DNA of 57,744 nt from Sphingomonas sp. Leaf412 (GCF_001425405.1 NZ_LMQP01000002.1:364334-422077); one strand, 5' to 3'. Counted from the stretch's first letter, positions 35,761 to 44,956 are shown. Notes: generated from the sequence alone by a model not told the origin. Translations and numbers: made by a program.

Positions 35761-36759
35761 ATGCGGCACACCTTCTTCTGCATCGACGGCCACACGGCGG
35801 GCAACCCCGTACGGCTGGTCGCCGGCGGCGCACCCTTGCTGAAGGGGGCGTCGATGTCCGAACGGCGGCAGGATTTCCTGGCGCGGTTCGACTGGATTCG
35901 CACCGGCCTGTGTTTCGAACCGCGCGGGCATGACATGATGTCGGGCGGCTTCCTCTACCCGCCGACGCTGCCCGATACCGATATCGGCATCCTGTTCATC
36001 GAGACGTCCGGCTGTCTGCCGATGTGCGGACACGGTACGATCGGCATCGTCACCTTCGGCCTGGAACACGGACTGATCGTACCGTCCGAACCGGGCAGGC
36101 TCAGGGTCGAGGTTCCCGCCGGCGTGATCGACATCGTCTACACGACGGACGGCGACAAGGTGACGTCGGTGCGGATCACCAACGTCCCGGCCTTCGTCGC
36201 GCGGACCGGCATCGCGATCGACGTGGACGGCATCGGGCCGCTCGACGTCGATGTCGCCTATGGCGGCAATTACTACGCCATCGTCGAGCCGCAGGGCGGC
36301 TACATGGGGCTGGACGACCTGGGCGCGGCCCGGATCATCGAATTGAGCGCACGCGTGCGCGAGGCGGTTCGTGCCGTCTACGAACCCGTGCATCCGCTCG
36401 ACCCCACGATCCGGGGGGTCAGCCACGTGTTGTGGACCGATCGGCCGAGCGGCGACGATGCGGACGGGCGCATCGCGGTCTTCTATGGCGAGAAGGCGAT
36501 CGACCGGTCGCCGTGCGGCACCGGCACGTCCGCGCGGCTGGCGCATCTGGTGGCCCAGGGCAAGCTGGGCGTTGGCGCGCGCTTCGTCCAGGAAAGCTAC
36601 ATCCGCAGCCGCTTCACCGGGCGCGTCGAATCGGCGACGTCGGTCGGGGACAAGGTCGCGATCATTCCGTCGATCGAGGGTGAGGCGACCGCGACCGGGT
36701 TCAACACGATCTGGATCGATCGCGCCGATCCTTTCTGGAAGGGATTCCAGGTGACATGA
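35761..36759 (+). CDS. 4-hydroxyproline 2-epimerase (proline racemase family)
   Basis: A 332-residue enzyme. Both catalytic cysteines are present: Cys89 in LPMCGHGTIG and Cys252 in SPCGTGTSARLA. The Cys/Cys pair marks epimerases/racemases rather than the Cys/Thr 3-hydroxyproline dehydratases. The start IDGHTAGNPVRLV and RGHDMMSGGFLYPP resemble 4-hydroxyproline 2-epimerases, which turn trans-4-hydroxy-L-proline into cis-4-hydroxy-D-proline. It is the first step of bacterial Hyp catabolism; the remaining steps lie at 39187-42849. A second GntR gene follows 61 nt downstream. Confidence 0.92.
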   Translation: MRHTFFCIDGHTAGNPVRLVAGGAPLLKGASMSERRQDFLARFDWIRTGLCFEPRGHDMMSGGFLYPPTLPDTDIGILFIETSGCLPMCGHGTIGIVTFGLEHGLIVPSEPGRLRVEVPAGVIDIVYTTDGDKVTSVRITNVPAFVARTGIAIDVDGIGPLDVDVAYGGNYYAIVEPQGGYMGLDDLGAARIIELSARVREAVRAVYEPVHPLDPTIRGVSHVLWTDRPSGDDADGRIAVFYGEKAIDRSPCGTGTSARLAHLVAQGKLGVGARFVQESYIRSRFTGRVESATSVGDKVAIIPSIEGEATATGFNTIWIDRADPFWKGFQVT

Positions 36760-36820
36760 CCCACGCCGGTCATGCAATGACGCCCGGCATCGCCGGCGTG
36801 CGACAGGGAGTGCGCCTATC

Positions 36821-37474
36821 ATGAGCATCGTCATTCGTACGCTGTCCGAGCGGGTCTTCGACATCGTCCGCGACCAGATCGTCACCGGCAAGCTGCCCGA
36901 GGACCTGCCGATCAGGCAGGATGCGCTCGCCAACGACCTGGGCGTGAGCAAGATTCCGCTGCGCGAGGCGCTGGCCCGGCTGGAGCAGGAGGGCCTGCTG
37001 ACCAGTTTGGCCAACCGCGGCTATTTCGTGCGCGGCATGTCGGCGGCCGAGGTGGACGAGATCTACGCACTACGTTTGAACATCGAGCCGGAAGCGGCCG
37101 CCTACGCCGCCACCGTGGCGACCGACGAGGACCGCCGGATCGCGCTGGACGCGTTCGAAGCGCTCGACCGCGCGGCCAACGACAACCTCGGCGACGTCGC
37201 GATCCGCAACCGCGACTTCCATACCGCGCTCGTCCGGCCTGGGGGGCGATTGCTGACGACGCAGATGGTGGAGCGATTGTCGATCCTGGCCGAACGCTAC
37301 GTGATCGCGCATCTCAAGCCCGCGGGCCGCAACGCGCGCGCGCATGTCGAGCACAAGAAGTTGATCGACGCGTGGATGGCCCGCGATGCGGAGCGGCTGA
37401 GCACGTTGCTGGGCGAGCATATCCGCGGGACGTTGTACGATCTTCGCGCGCAGTTCGGCGCGACGCCGGTCTGA
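36821..37474 (+). CDS. GntR-family regulator, FCD subfamily (second regulator)
   Basis: A 217-residue regulator with winged helix (LSERVFDIVRDQIVTGKLPE, then ALANDLGVSKIPLREALARLEQEGLL) and an FCD domain. Likely ligand/metal residues are in LRLNIEPEAAAYA, NRDFHTALVRPGG and VEHKKLIDAW, and a GEHIRGTL near the C-terminus. Located between the hydroxyproline epimerase and a GH27 gene, so it probably responds to a hydroxyproline- or sugar-acid-derived ligand. It is shorter than, and clearly different from, the GntR at 23754. A GGGAG ribosome site precedes the ATG. Confidence 0.9.
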   Translation: MSIVIRTLSERVFDIVRDQIVTGKLPEDLPIRQDALANDLGVSKIPLREALARLEQEGLLTSLANRGYFVRGMSAAEVDEIYALRLNIEPEAAAYAATVATDEDRRIALDAFEALDRAANDNLGDVAIRNRDFHTALVRPGGRLLTTQMVERLSILAERYVIAHLKPAGRNARAHVEHKKLIDAWMARDAERLSTLLGEHIRGTLYDLRAQFGATPV

Positions 37475-37553
37475 CCGTCCGGGCGGTGGCGACGTGGCGC
37501 CGCCGTCGATGCGATCCGCCATCGCCGAATAATTCTTCCGGGGAGATTCCGAC

Positions 37554-39107
37554 GTGCGCCTGACCCATGCCCTCGCCCTGCTGACGTCCGCGACGCTTGC
37601 CGGCGTGCCGGCCGCGGCGCAGGTGGCGGCAACGGCGCCCGCGCCGACCGCGGCTCCGTTCGCCGACATGAGGATCGTGTTCGACACGCCGTCGCCCAAC
37701 CCGGGGGTCCGCCTGTTCGAGGTGCGGCGCGACGCCGCGGGCGGCTTCAGCGGGCAGCTCACGTCCGACTGGTATGGCGCGATGCCGATGAGTAACGTGA
37801 CGCTGGCCGGTGACGTGCTGAGCTTCGACATCCGCAACATCAACCAGCGCGGCGTGCCGGTCCGGCGATGGACGGCCACGCTGGTGGACGGCGGCATCCG
37901 GCTGGTCGGCGGCATCTGGGAATCGCGCGTCGATCAGGTCGGTCGCCCGGCAAGCGCGCAGGAATATGCCGCGCTCACCTATCGCGAGGTGCCGTTGCCG
38001 CCGATGCGCGTGATCGCGCCCGACGGCCTGGCGCCGACGCCGCCGATGGGCTGGAGCAGCTGGAACAAGTTCGCCGAGCATATCGACGACGCGACGATCC
38101 GCGCGATGGCCGACGCGATGGTGTCGTCCGGCCTGCGCGATGCCGGCTACGTCTACGTCAACATCGACGACGGCTGGCAGGGGACTCGCGACGCGAACGG
38201 CGTGCTGCAACCCAACGCCAAGTTCCCGGACATGAAGGCGCTGGCCGACTATGTCCATTCCAGGGGGCTGAAGCTGGGCATCTACAGTTCGCCGGGCCTG
38301 AAGACCTGTGCGGGCTATGCGGGCAGCTATGGCCATGTGCAGCAGGATGCGAAGACCTTCGCCGACTGGGGCGTCGATTACCTGAAATACGATCTGTGCT
38401 CGGGTGAGTGGCAATATGCCGATGCCGACACGGTCAAGCGTACCTATTACGAGATGGGGGCGGCGCTGAAGGCGACCGGCCGGCCGATCATCTATTCGCT
38501 GTGCCAATACGGGCGTTTCGACGTCGCGTCCTGGGGCCGCGACGTCGGCGGGCACCTGTGGCGCACGACCGGGGACATCACCGACGATTATGCGAAGATG
38601 AGCGAGATCGGGTTCGACCGGAATCCCAAGTTCGGCCACGCCGGACCCGGCGGCTGGAACGATCCCGACATGCTGGAAGTCGGCAACGGCGGCATGAGCC
38701 ACGACGAATATACCACGCACATGACGCTGTGGGCGATGTCGGCGGCGCCGTTGCTGATGGGACACGACCTCCGCACCACGACCCCGGCGGCGCTGGCGCT
38801 GCTCCGCAATCGCGAGGTCATCGCGGTCGACCAGGATCGGCTGGGCCGGCAGGGACGCCTGGTCCGGCGCGACGGCGACATGGAGGTCTGGACGAAGCCG
38901 CTGGCGGACAGATCGCTGGCGGTGGCGCTGTTCAACCGTGGTACGCAGGGCGGCACGGTGACGCTGACGCCGCAGGACGCGGGCCTGTCGCGCTTCGCGT
39001 CGTTGCGCGACCTGTGGCGCGGAACGACGGTCGCGACGCGCGCCACCGGCTTCAGCGTCCCGGCGCACGGCGCGGTGATGCTGCGGGTGCGCGGTCCGGG
39101 ACGATGA
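37554..39107 (+). CDS. GH27 alpha-galactosidase (or beta-L-arabinopyranosidase), secreted
   Basis: A 517-residue protein with signal peptide LALLTSATLAGVPAAA. An N-terminal beta-rich domain (about residues 30-150) is not part of the GH27 core. The GH27 barrel starts at PPMGWSSWNKF, with nucleophile Asp280 in YLKYDLC and acid/base Asp372 in WNDPDML. GTG start with GGGGAGA upstream. GH27 enzymes remove alpha-galactose; on extensins this could be the single alpha-Gal on serine. Some GH27 members act on beta-L-arabinopyranose, which cannot be told apart here. It follows the second GntR gene by 79 nt. Confidence 0.92.
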   Translation: MRLTHALALLTSATLAGVPAAAQVAATAPAPTAAPFADMRIVFDTPSPNPGVRLFEVRRDAAGGFSGQLTSDWYGAMPMSNVTLAGDVLSFDIRNINQRGVPVRRWTATLVDGGIRLVGGIWESRVDQVGRPASAQEYAALTYREVPLPPMRVIAPDGLAPTPPMGWSSWNKFAEHIDDATIRAMADAMVSSGLRDAGYVYVNIDDGWQGTRDANGVLQPNAKFPDMKALADYVHSRGLKLGIYSSPGLKTCAGYAGSYGHVQQDAKTFADWGVDYLKYDLCSGEWQYADADTVKRTYYEMGAALKATGRPIIYSLCQYGRFDVASWGRDVGGHLWRTTGDITDDYAKMSEIGFDRNPKFGHAGPGGWNDPDMLEVGNGGMSHDEYTTHMTLWAMSAAPLLMGHDLRTTTPAALALLRNREVIAVDQDRLGRQGRLVRRDGDMEVWTKPLADRSLAVALFNRGTQGGTVTLTPQDAGLSRFASLRDLWRGTTVATRATGFSVPAHGAVMLRVRGPGR

Positions 39108-39149
39108 TGCGCGCATCGCGGGACAAAAACCGTTTGTCGCGCTTAATTT

Positions 39150-39160
39150 TATATCGTATA
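39150..39160. promoter_or_regulatory. Locus operator TATAT-C-GTATA before the hydroxyproline operon
   Basis: TATATCGTATA fits the palindrome at 10 of 11 positions and ends 26 nt before the GTG start of the DHDPS-family gene, within an AT-rich promoter patch. Confidence 0.6.
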
Positions 39161-39186
39161 CGAATTTGCTCAGTGTGGAGGGTAAG

Positions 39187-40116
39187 GTGAATTCGCAGAA
39201 GACATTGTGGACGGGCGTCTATCCCGCGGCAACGACGCAATTCGCGGCCGATGGGTCGGTCGATATCGACGCGACGCAGCGGGGCTTCACCGCGCTGGTC
39301 GACGACGGCGTCGACGGTCTCATCCTGCTCGGCACCTGCGGCGAGAACAACTCGCTGGACGCCGACGAGAAGCGCGCGGTGCTGCGCGCCGGTGTCGAGG
39401 CGGTGGGCGGCCGCGTGCCGCTGGTCGTCGGCGTGTCGGAACTCACCACGCACCGCGCAGCGCAGGTCGCGCGCGAGGCGGAGGATTGCGGCGTCGACGC
39501 GCTGATGCTGCTGCCGGCGATGGTCTACGTCCCGACGCCGAACGAGTTGACGACGCATTTCCGGACCGTGGCCGAGAATACGTCGCTGCCCATCATGCTG
39601 TACAACAATCCGCCGGCGTACCGCGTGTCCATCGACTTCGCGACGCTGGACCTGCTGGAACCGGTCCGCAACATCGTCGCGGTCAAGGAAAGCGCACCCG
39701 ATCCGCGCCGGTTCACCGACGTCATCAACCGGTTCGGCGACCGCTACACGGTGATGGCGGGGCTCGACGATATCGCGCTCGAAGGCATGTTGCTGGGCGC
39801 GTCGGGCTGGGTGTCCGGGCTGACCAGCGCCTTCCCGCAGGAATCGGTGGCGCTGATCGCCGCCGTGTATCGCGGCGACTGGGAAGAAGCGCGCCGCATC
39901 TATCGCTGGTTCATGCCGCTGCTGCATCTCGATGCCGAGCACGACCTGGTCCAGTCGATCAAGCTGGCCGAGCAGATCATGGGCCGCGGCTCCGAACGCG
40001 TCCGCCTGCCGCGCCTGCCGCTGGAGGGCGCGCGCCGGGCAGAGGTCGTCGCGATGGTCGAAAGATGCGCCGCGACGCGGCCGACGCTGAACATGCCGGC
40101 CGCGGTCGCCGCTTGA
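39187..40116 (+). CDS. DHDPS-family enzyme, probable Delta1-pyrroline-4-hydroxy-2-carboxylate deaminase
   Basis: A 309-residue class I aldolase-like enzyme. The family marks are GTCGENNSLDADEK (GTTGE-like), the Tyr in IMLYNNPPAY, and the Schiff-base lysine Lys167 in NIVAVKESAPD. In hydroxyproline clusters a DHDPS-family protein converts Delta1-pyrroline-4-hydroxy-2-carboxylate to 2-oxoglutarate semialdehyde and ammonia. Here it heads an operon with an APC permease and a D-amino-acid dehydrogenase. The alternative is a 2-keto-3-deoxy-L-arabonate dehydratase, which also belongs to this family, but AraD1 already covers that step. GTG start with a GGAGGG ribosome site. Confidence 0.82.
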   Translation: MNSQKTLWTGVYPAATTQFAADGSVDIDATQRGFTALVDDGVDGLILLGTCGENNSLDADEKRAVLRAGVEAVGGRVPLVVGVSELTTHRAAQVAREAEDCGVDALMLLPAMVYVPTPNELTTHFRTVAENTSLPIMLYNNPPAYRVSIDFATLDLLEPVRNIVAVKESAPDPRRFTDVINRFGDRYTVMAGLDDIALEGMLLGASGWVSGLTSAFPQESVALIAAVYRGDWEEARRIYRWFMPLLHLDAEHDLVQSIKLAEQIMGRGSERVRLPRLPLEGARRAEVVAMVERCAATRPTLNMPAAVAA

Positions 40117-40175
40117 ACGGTGCGCGGCGGCGGCGGCGCGGTGCCGGAGCCGGAACGACGATCGGGGGGGAGCCT

Positions 40176-41591
40176 ATGGCACGAGGAATATTGGGGCCGC
40201 TCAAACCCCTCGACAGCGCCGGACAGCACGATTCCGATCGTGCGCTGCGCAAGACGCTCAGCTGGCCGCACCTGATCGCGCTGGGGATCGGCGCGATCGT
40301 CGGCACCGGGATCTACACGCTGACCGGTGTCGGTGCCGATCGTGCCGGTCCGGCGGTGATCCTGTCGTTCGCGATCGCCGGCGCGGTCTGTGCCTGTGCG
40401 GCGCTCGCCTATGCCGAGATGGCGACGCTGATCCCGACCGCGGGCAGCGCCTATACCTACAGCTACAGCGTGATCGGCGAAACCGTCGCCTGGATCGTCG
40501 GGTGGAGCCTGATCCTGGAATATTCGCTGGCCTGTTCGACCGTGGCGGTCGGATGGTCGGCCTATCTGGTCGGCTGGATGCAGGCGGCGGGCATCCACCT
40601 GCCCGCGATGCTGCTGTCCGGGCCGCACGGCGGGGGCATCATCAACCTGCCCGCGGTGCTGGTCGCGCTGGGCATCGCGGGCATGCTGGTGGCCGGCACG
40701 CGCGAGAGCGCGACCTTCAACATCATCCTGGTCGTGGTGAAGATGACGGCCCTGGCACTGTTCGTGGCACTGGCGCTGCCCGCCTTTTCCGGGGGCAATT
40801 TCGAACCGTTCATGCCCTACGGCTTCGGCAGCGAGGTCCAGGGCGGCGCGACGCGCGGCGTGATGGCGGCGGCGGCGATCGTGTTCTTCGCCTTCTACGG
40901 CTTCGATGCGGTCGCGACCTCTGCCGAGGAGGCGAAGAACCCGGGGCGCGACCTGACCATCGGCATCATCGGATCGATGGCGGCCTGCACGATCATCTAC
41001 ATGGGGGTCGCCGTCGCGGCGATCGGGGCGGTCAGCTATATCGACCTGGGCAAGTCGGCCGAACCGCTGGCATTCGTGCTGCGATCGTTGAACCATCCCG
41101 CCGCCGCCTGGGCGATCGGACTTGCGGCGCTGATCGCGCTGCCGTCGGTGATCCTGGTGATGATGTACGGGCAGAGCCGGATCTTCTTCGTCATGTCGCG
41201 GGACGGGTTGCTGCCCCGCGCGCTGAGCCGCGTGTCGGCGAAGACCGGCAGCCCGACGACCGTCACGATGGTGACCGGCGTGTTCATCGCCGCGGTCGCC
41301 GGCTTCTTCCGGCTGGACGAGATCGCCGAGCTGGCGAATGCCGGTACGCTGCTGGCCTTCATCGCGGTCGCGGCCTGCATGATGATCCTGCGCCGCCGCG
41401 CGCCGGAGATGAAGCGCATGTTCCGTTGCCCGGCGCCGTATGTCGTCGGCACGCTGGCGATCCTGGGCTGCATCTATCTGCTGGTCAGCCTGCCGACCCA
41501 CACGCTCGTGCGGTTCGTCGCATGGAACGTCCTGGGCGTGATCCTGTACCTTGCCTATGGCCGTTCGCGCAGTCTGGCCGGACGCCGGTGA
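40176..41591 (+). CDS. APC-superfamily amino acid permease (probable hydroxyproline importer)
   Basis: A 471-residue inner-membrane protein with about 12 hydrophobic segments. The first TM helix motif LGIGAIVGTGIYTLTGVGAD and the conserved GFDAVATSAEEAKNPGRDL place it with cationic/neutral amino acid permeases of the APC superfamily. Located between the deaminase and D-hydroxyproline dehydrogenase genes, it most likely imports hydroxyproline or proline; this rests on context only. GGGGGGGAG ribosome site 4 nt before the ATG. Confidence 0.9.
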   Translation: MARGILGPLKPLDSAGQHDSDRALRKTLSWPHLIALGIGAIVGTGIYTLTGVGADRAGPAVILSFAIAGAVCACAALAYAEMATLIPTAGSAYTYSYSVIGETVAWIVGWSLILEYSLACSTVAVGWSAYLVGWMQAAGIHLPAMLLSGPHGGGIINLPAVLVALGIAGMLVAGTRESATFNIILVVVKMTALALFVALALPAFSGGNFEPFMPYGFGSEVQGGATRGVMAAAAIVFFAFYGFDAVATSAEEAKNPGRDLTIGIIGSMAACTIIYMGVAVAAIGAVSYIDLGKSAEPLAFVLRSLNHPAAAWAIGLAALIALPSVILVMMYGQSRIFFVMSRDGLLPRALSRVSAKTGSPTTVTMVTGVFIAAVAGFFRLDEIAELANAGTLLAFIAVAACMMILRRRAPEMKRMFRCPAPYVVGTLAILGCIYLLVSLPTHTLVRFVAWNVLGVILYLAYGRSRSLAGRR

Positions 41592-41598
41592 CGGGGAC

Positions 41599-42849
41599 AT
41601 GACCATGGCGGTCGGCGGGCATCCCGCCACCGCGATCGTGGTGGGCGACGGCGTGATCGGGCTGACGGCGGCGATCGCCCTGCAAGTGCGGGGGGTGGCG
41701 ACATCGATCGTCGCGCCCGACGATCCGTGGCGCGGGGCCTCGTGGGGCAATGCCGGGCATATCGCGATCGAACAGGTCGAGCCGCTGGCGTCGCGCGCGA
41801 CGATCCGCAGCGCGCCCGCGCGCCTGTTTGGGCGGGGCGGGGCGTTGAGCCTTCCGGCCCGCGAGATCGCCACATGGCTGCCGTTCGGCCTGCGCCTGGC
41901 GCGGGCAAGTCGCCCGGATCGGTTCGCGCGGGGCACGGCGGCGTTGTCGGCGTTGCTGGCCACCGCGCTTCCGGCATGGCGGCGACTGACGGACGCGGCG
42001 GATGCCGGTCACCTGTTGCGGGAGGACGGGCATTTCGTGGTGTGGGAGACGCCCGAGACGGCGGCGAAGGGGCGCGCGCACTGGCTGGGCGCCGACACCG
42101 GCACCGCGATGTTCCGGGACGCGACGGCCGACGAGCGCGCGATGCTCGCCGCGCTGGTCACCGCGCCGATCGCGGGCGCGATCCGCTGTCTCGGCAGCGG
42201 GCAGATCGCCGACACCGCGGCGTTGGGCGAGGCGCTGCACCGGCATTTCGTGGCGCTGGGCGGCCGGTTCGTGCGCGGAACGGTCCGCACCGTGGACGAG
42301 GCGGACGGACGCGCCGCCCTGACGCTGGCCGACGGCGGGGGGCTGGATGCCGACGTCGCGGTCGTCGCGGCGGGGGCGGCATCGGCGGCGCTGATCGCGG
42401 CGCCGCTGATCGCCGAGCGCGGCTATCATGTCGAGGCTGCCGCACCGGACTGGCCCGGCGACATGGCGCCTGTCGTCTTCGAGGATCGGTCGATGATCGT
42501 GACGCGCTTCGCCCATTCCCTGCGCGCGGCCAGTTTCGTCGAGTTCGCCCGTCGGACGACCCGGCCGGACCAGCGGAAGTGGGATCGTCTGAGCGGACAT
42601 CTGGACGCCTTGGGGATCCGTTTTTCGGAGCCGCTGCGGCCCTGGATGGGGGCGCGCCCGACGCTGCCGGACTATCTGCCCGCGATCGGACGCGACGCGG
42701 CGCGGCCCGCCATCGCCTACGCCTTCGGTCACCAGCATCTCGGCCTGACGCTGGCGGCGACGACCGGCGAGGCGCTGGCCGCGACCCTGTGCGGCGCGCC
42801 ACCGGCGGTCGACCTGGCCCCGTTCGACCTGGCGCGGTTCGCGCGGTGA
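41599..42849 (+). CDS. FAD-dependent D-amino-acid (D-hydroxyproline) dehydrogenase
   Basis: A 416-residue DadA-like flavoprotein. The dinucleotide-binding motif AIVVGDGVIGLTAAIAL opens the protein, ASWGNAGHIAIEQVEPLAS matches the DadA/D-hydroxyproline dehydrogenase signature, and the C-terminal PTLPDYLPAIGR ... FGHQHLGLTLAATTGE segment completes the FAD site. It would oxidise cis-4-hydroxy-D-proline to Delta1-pyrroline-4-hydroxy-2-carboxylate in the membrane-linked electron chain. ATG 41599 is 7 nt after the permease stop, with GGGGAC before it. Confidence 0.88.
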   Translation: MTMAVGGHPATAIVVGDGVIGLTAAIALQVRGVATSIVAPDDPWRGASWGNAGHIAIEQVEPLASRATIRSAPARLFGRGGALSLPAREIATWLPFGLRLARASRPDRFARGTAALSALLATALPAWRRLTDAADAGHLLREDGHFVVWETPETAAKGRAHWLGADTGTAMFRDATADERAMLAALVTAPIAGAIRCLGSGQIADTAALGEALHRHFVALGGRFVRGTVRTVDEADGRAALTLADGGGLDADVAVVAAGAASAALIAAPLIAERGYHVEAAAPDWPGDMAPVVFEDRSMIVTRFAHSLRAASFVEFARRTTRPDQRKWDRLSGHLDALGIRFSEPLRPWMGARPTLPDYLPAIGRDAARPAIAYAFGHQHLGLTLAATTGEALAATLCGAPPAVDLAPFDLARFAR

Positions 42850-42879
42850 CGTGCGGCGCCGGGCCGCCGCACGGTTCCG

Positions 42880-44814
42880 TCAATACCAGGTGTAGTTCGG
42901 TGCGGCCGTGACCTCCGGCACCGGCGTCGTGCGGTTGGATCCGCGTTGCGGGTTCGTCGCTGCGGCCTGATCGACGAAGCCGTAATAGGCGCCGGTCGAG
43001 AAGGACGCGCCGCGCTGTTCCACGTCGCCGATGTTCTGGGCATTGCCCGACAGGACGATGTTCTGTTCCAGGAACCCCAGGCCGAAGAAGCTGGTGAAGG
43101 CCCTGGCCGCATCCTTCAGGATGGTGTTGCCGCGGATGACCGTCAGACCGCCGATCACCGCATTGTCCTGCACCGTGCCGCTCAGCACGACCGCATGGTC
43201 CTCCACCCGTGCGTTGCCCGCGATCGTGCCGCCGTAGACGCGGGCATAGGGGCCGACATAGGCCGTGGCGGGCACGGTCACGCCGTTGGCGATCCAGCCG
43301 CCGCCGTTGGAATGCTGGTGCCCGCCGGGGATCGGCGCGGGTGCGCCCTGCTGATACCCGGCCGGCATGGCGTTGGTGAACTGCACCATCCATGGATAGC
43401 GGTAGAGCGAGTACCACGGCTGGTCCCAGCGGATCTGGGTCATCACGCTGGGTGCGCCCATCACGACCATGTACACCGCCTGGTCGGTCGAGGAGACGGG
43501 CATCGTCACCGAACCGCTGCTCGCACTCTGCAACGCGCTGTAGCGGCTGACCCCCGCGCCGTTGATCGCCACCAGGCCCCAGCGCCAGCCGGAATTCGGC
43601 GCAGGTACGGTCGACGGTTCGTTCTCCATCCCGGGAAAGGAATTCGTGGCCGGTGCCGCCTGCGTCACGCCGCGGAAGTCGACCGTGATGCTGGTCGCGC
43701 CGGCGTCCGGGTGGACGCGGACGAGGTTGTAGCCCCAGCGCTGGGGCGCCTGATACGGCTGGACCGAGAACCGTCGTTGCGCGAGATTCATCGGGTCAAG
43801 CGTCGTGGTGCGCAGGATCCGTTCGTTCGTGTCGGGATCGTTGTTGCCGAACTGCGCGCGGTAGAAGGCGCCCTGATCGGTCCCGTCGGGATTGGTATAG
43901 TCCCAGTTGACGTTGCGCAGGGCGAAGCGCCCGAATTCGTCATTCAGCTGGCCGATGGTCCAGCCCCTGTTCGCCAGCAGGGTGGTGAACGGGTCGCCGG
44001 TCGCCTGCGCCGGATCGCCGGCCTTCGGCGCGTTGCGCCAGATGTCGTTGATGATGCCGTAGCCGTACTGGTTCTTCAGATTCTCCATCCACTGCCAGTT
44101 GCAATAACGCATCCGCGTCGAACCGAGGTAGAGATGGGGGTTGTTGACCGACATCGCGGCGCAATGGACGATCGACCGATGGAATTCGGGCAGTTGCAGC
44201 GCCATCCAGTTGGCGTGGCTTTCCCACAGCCAGCCTGCGAACGGCGAATTCTGAAGACTGCCGGTCGATCCTTGCAATGCGTGGCCGAATTCATGCGCCA
44301 GTCCGAACCGGTCCTGCAATCCTCCCGGCCCGAGCCACATGCCCATGTTGCCCTGGCCATCGATGCCGCCGCTCAGGCCGTACCCGACGCCGACGTACAC
44401 ATTGGCCTTCTTCTTGGCGGACGACGCGCAATACGGCTCGGGAAAGCCGATGTTGCCCATGTAATGCTCCCACACCGCCTCGAGGTGGGTGGCCGCGGCC
44501 TGAACGGTGCTGAGCGTCGTGGTTCCGGAATTGTACCGGAACGCGAAGTGGGTCGATTGATATTGCAGCGGCAGCGCGGCGTTGGTCTGATCGTTGGGAT
44601 CGGGTGCGACGACCGTCCACGTGCCCGCGGCGCAAACCTGTGCCACGGTCGAGATGGACGCGGGAGTAGGCGTCGGGTTGGCCCGTGGCATCAGGAGGTC
44701 GAGGATGCCCGAGGTGCCCGCGGAACTGTCCGTGGTGGAGTCCGTCGGCGCGGCGGCGGCGATCGCAAGAATGAGGACGGAGGATCCCGTTGCCAGCCAG
44801 ATCGCATGTTTCAT
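42880..44814 (-). CDS. Second Svx/AvrXca-like secreted metallopeptidase
   Basis: A 644-residue paralogue of the protein at 16509-18419 with the same domain order. It has a classical signal peptide (WLATGSSVLILAIAAAA, no lipobox Cys), a Pro/Thr linker, HEFGH at 174-178 and Glu198 in GWLWESHANWM 20 residues after the last His. The beta middle domain and hexapeptide-like helix (GVTVPATAYVGPYARV onward) are conserved. Both proteins end in a similar PEVTAAPNYTWY / REVTAAPTYVWRP tail. It is a single gene read from the 44946 operator region. The different signal type suggests release into the periplasm or medium rather than anchoring. Confidence 0.82.
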   Translation of the reverse strand: MKHAIWLATGSSVLILAIAAAAPTDSTTDSSAGTSGILDLLMPRANPTPTPASISTVAQVCAAGTWTVVAPDPNDQTNAALPLQYQSTHFAFRYNSGTTTLSTVQAAATHLEAVWEHYMGNIGFPEPYCASSAKKKANVYVGVGYGLSGGIDGQGNMGMWLGPGGLQDRFGLAHEFGHALQGSTGSLQNSPFAGWLWESHANWMALQLPEFHRSIVHCAAMSVNNPHLYLGSTRMRYCNWQWMENLKNQYGYGIINDIWRNAPKAGDPAQATGDPFTTLLANRGWTIGQLNDEFGRFALRNVNWDYTNPDGTDQGAFYRAQFGNNDPDTNERILRTTTLDPMNLAQRRFSVQPYQAPQRWGYNLVRVHPDAGATSITVDFRGVTQAAPATNSFPGMENEPSTVPAPNSGWRWGLVAINGAGVSRYSALQSASSGSVTMPVSSTDQAVYMVVMGAPSVMTQIRWDQPWYSLYRYPWMVQFTNAMPAGYQQGAPAPIPGGHQHSNGGGWIANGVTVPATAYVGPYARVYGGTIAGNARVEDHAVVLSGTVQDNAVIGGLTVIRGNTILKDAARAFTSFFGLGFLEQNIVLSGNAQNIGDVEQRGASFSTGAYYGFVDQAAATNPQRGSNRTTPVPEVTAAPNYTWY

Positions 44815-44945
44815 CGGTGCTCTCCCTTGCGATGACGAACGCCACGCCGCCTCGTCGGCGACCTTGTCCTGCTGCGGCGCAGGAGTGGTGCCTTGTCTTC
44901 CGATCGTCCGAGTAGAACCAACCACTACGCCTATGTCAACGATAT

Positions 44946-44956
44946 TATACAATATA
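44946..44956. promoter_or_regulatory. Locus operator TATAC-A-ATATA before the second Svx gene
   Basis: TATACAATATA fits the palindrome at 10 of 11 positions. On the minus strand it overlaps TATAAT (44944-44949). The 16 bases GTCAACGATATTATAC at 44935-44950 are identical to the S9 operon promoter at 23672-23687. Confidence 0.65.

Noticed and set aside
39187..40116. Assignment as DapA (4-hydroxy-tetrahydrodipicolinate synthase)
   Set aside because: Same family, but the operon with a permease and a D-amino-acid dehydrogenase and the hydroxyproline epimerase nearby make a catabolic role far more likely.
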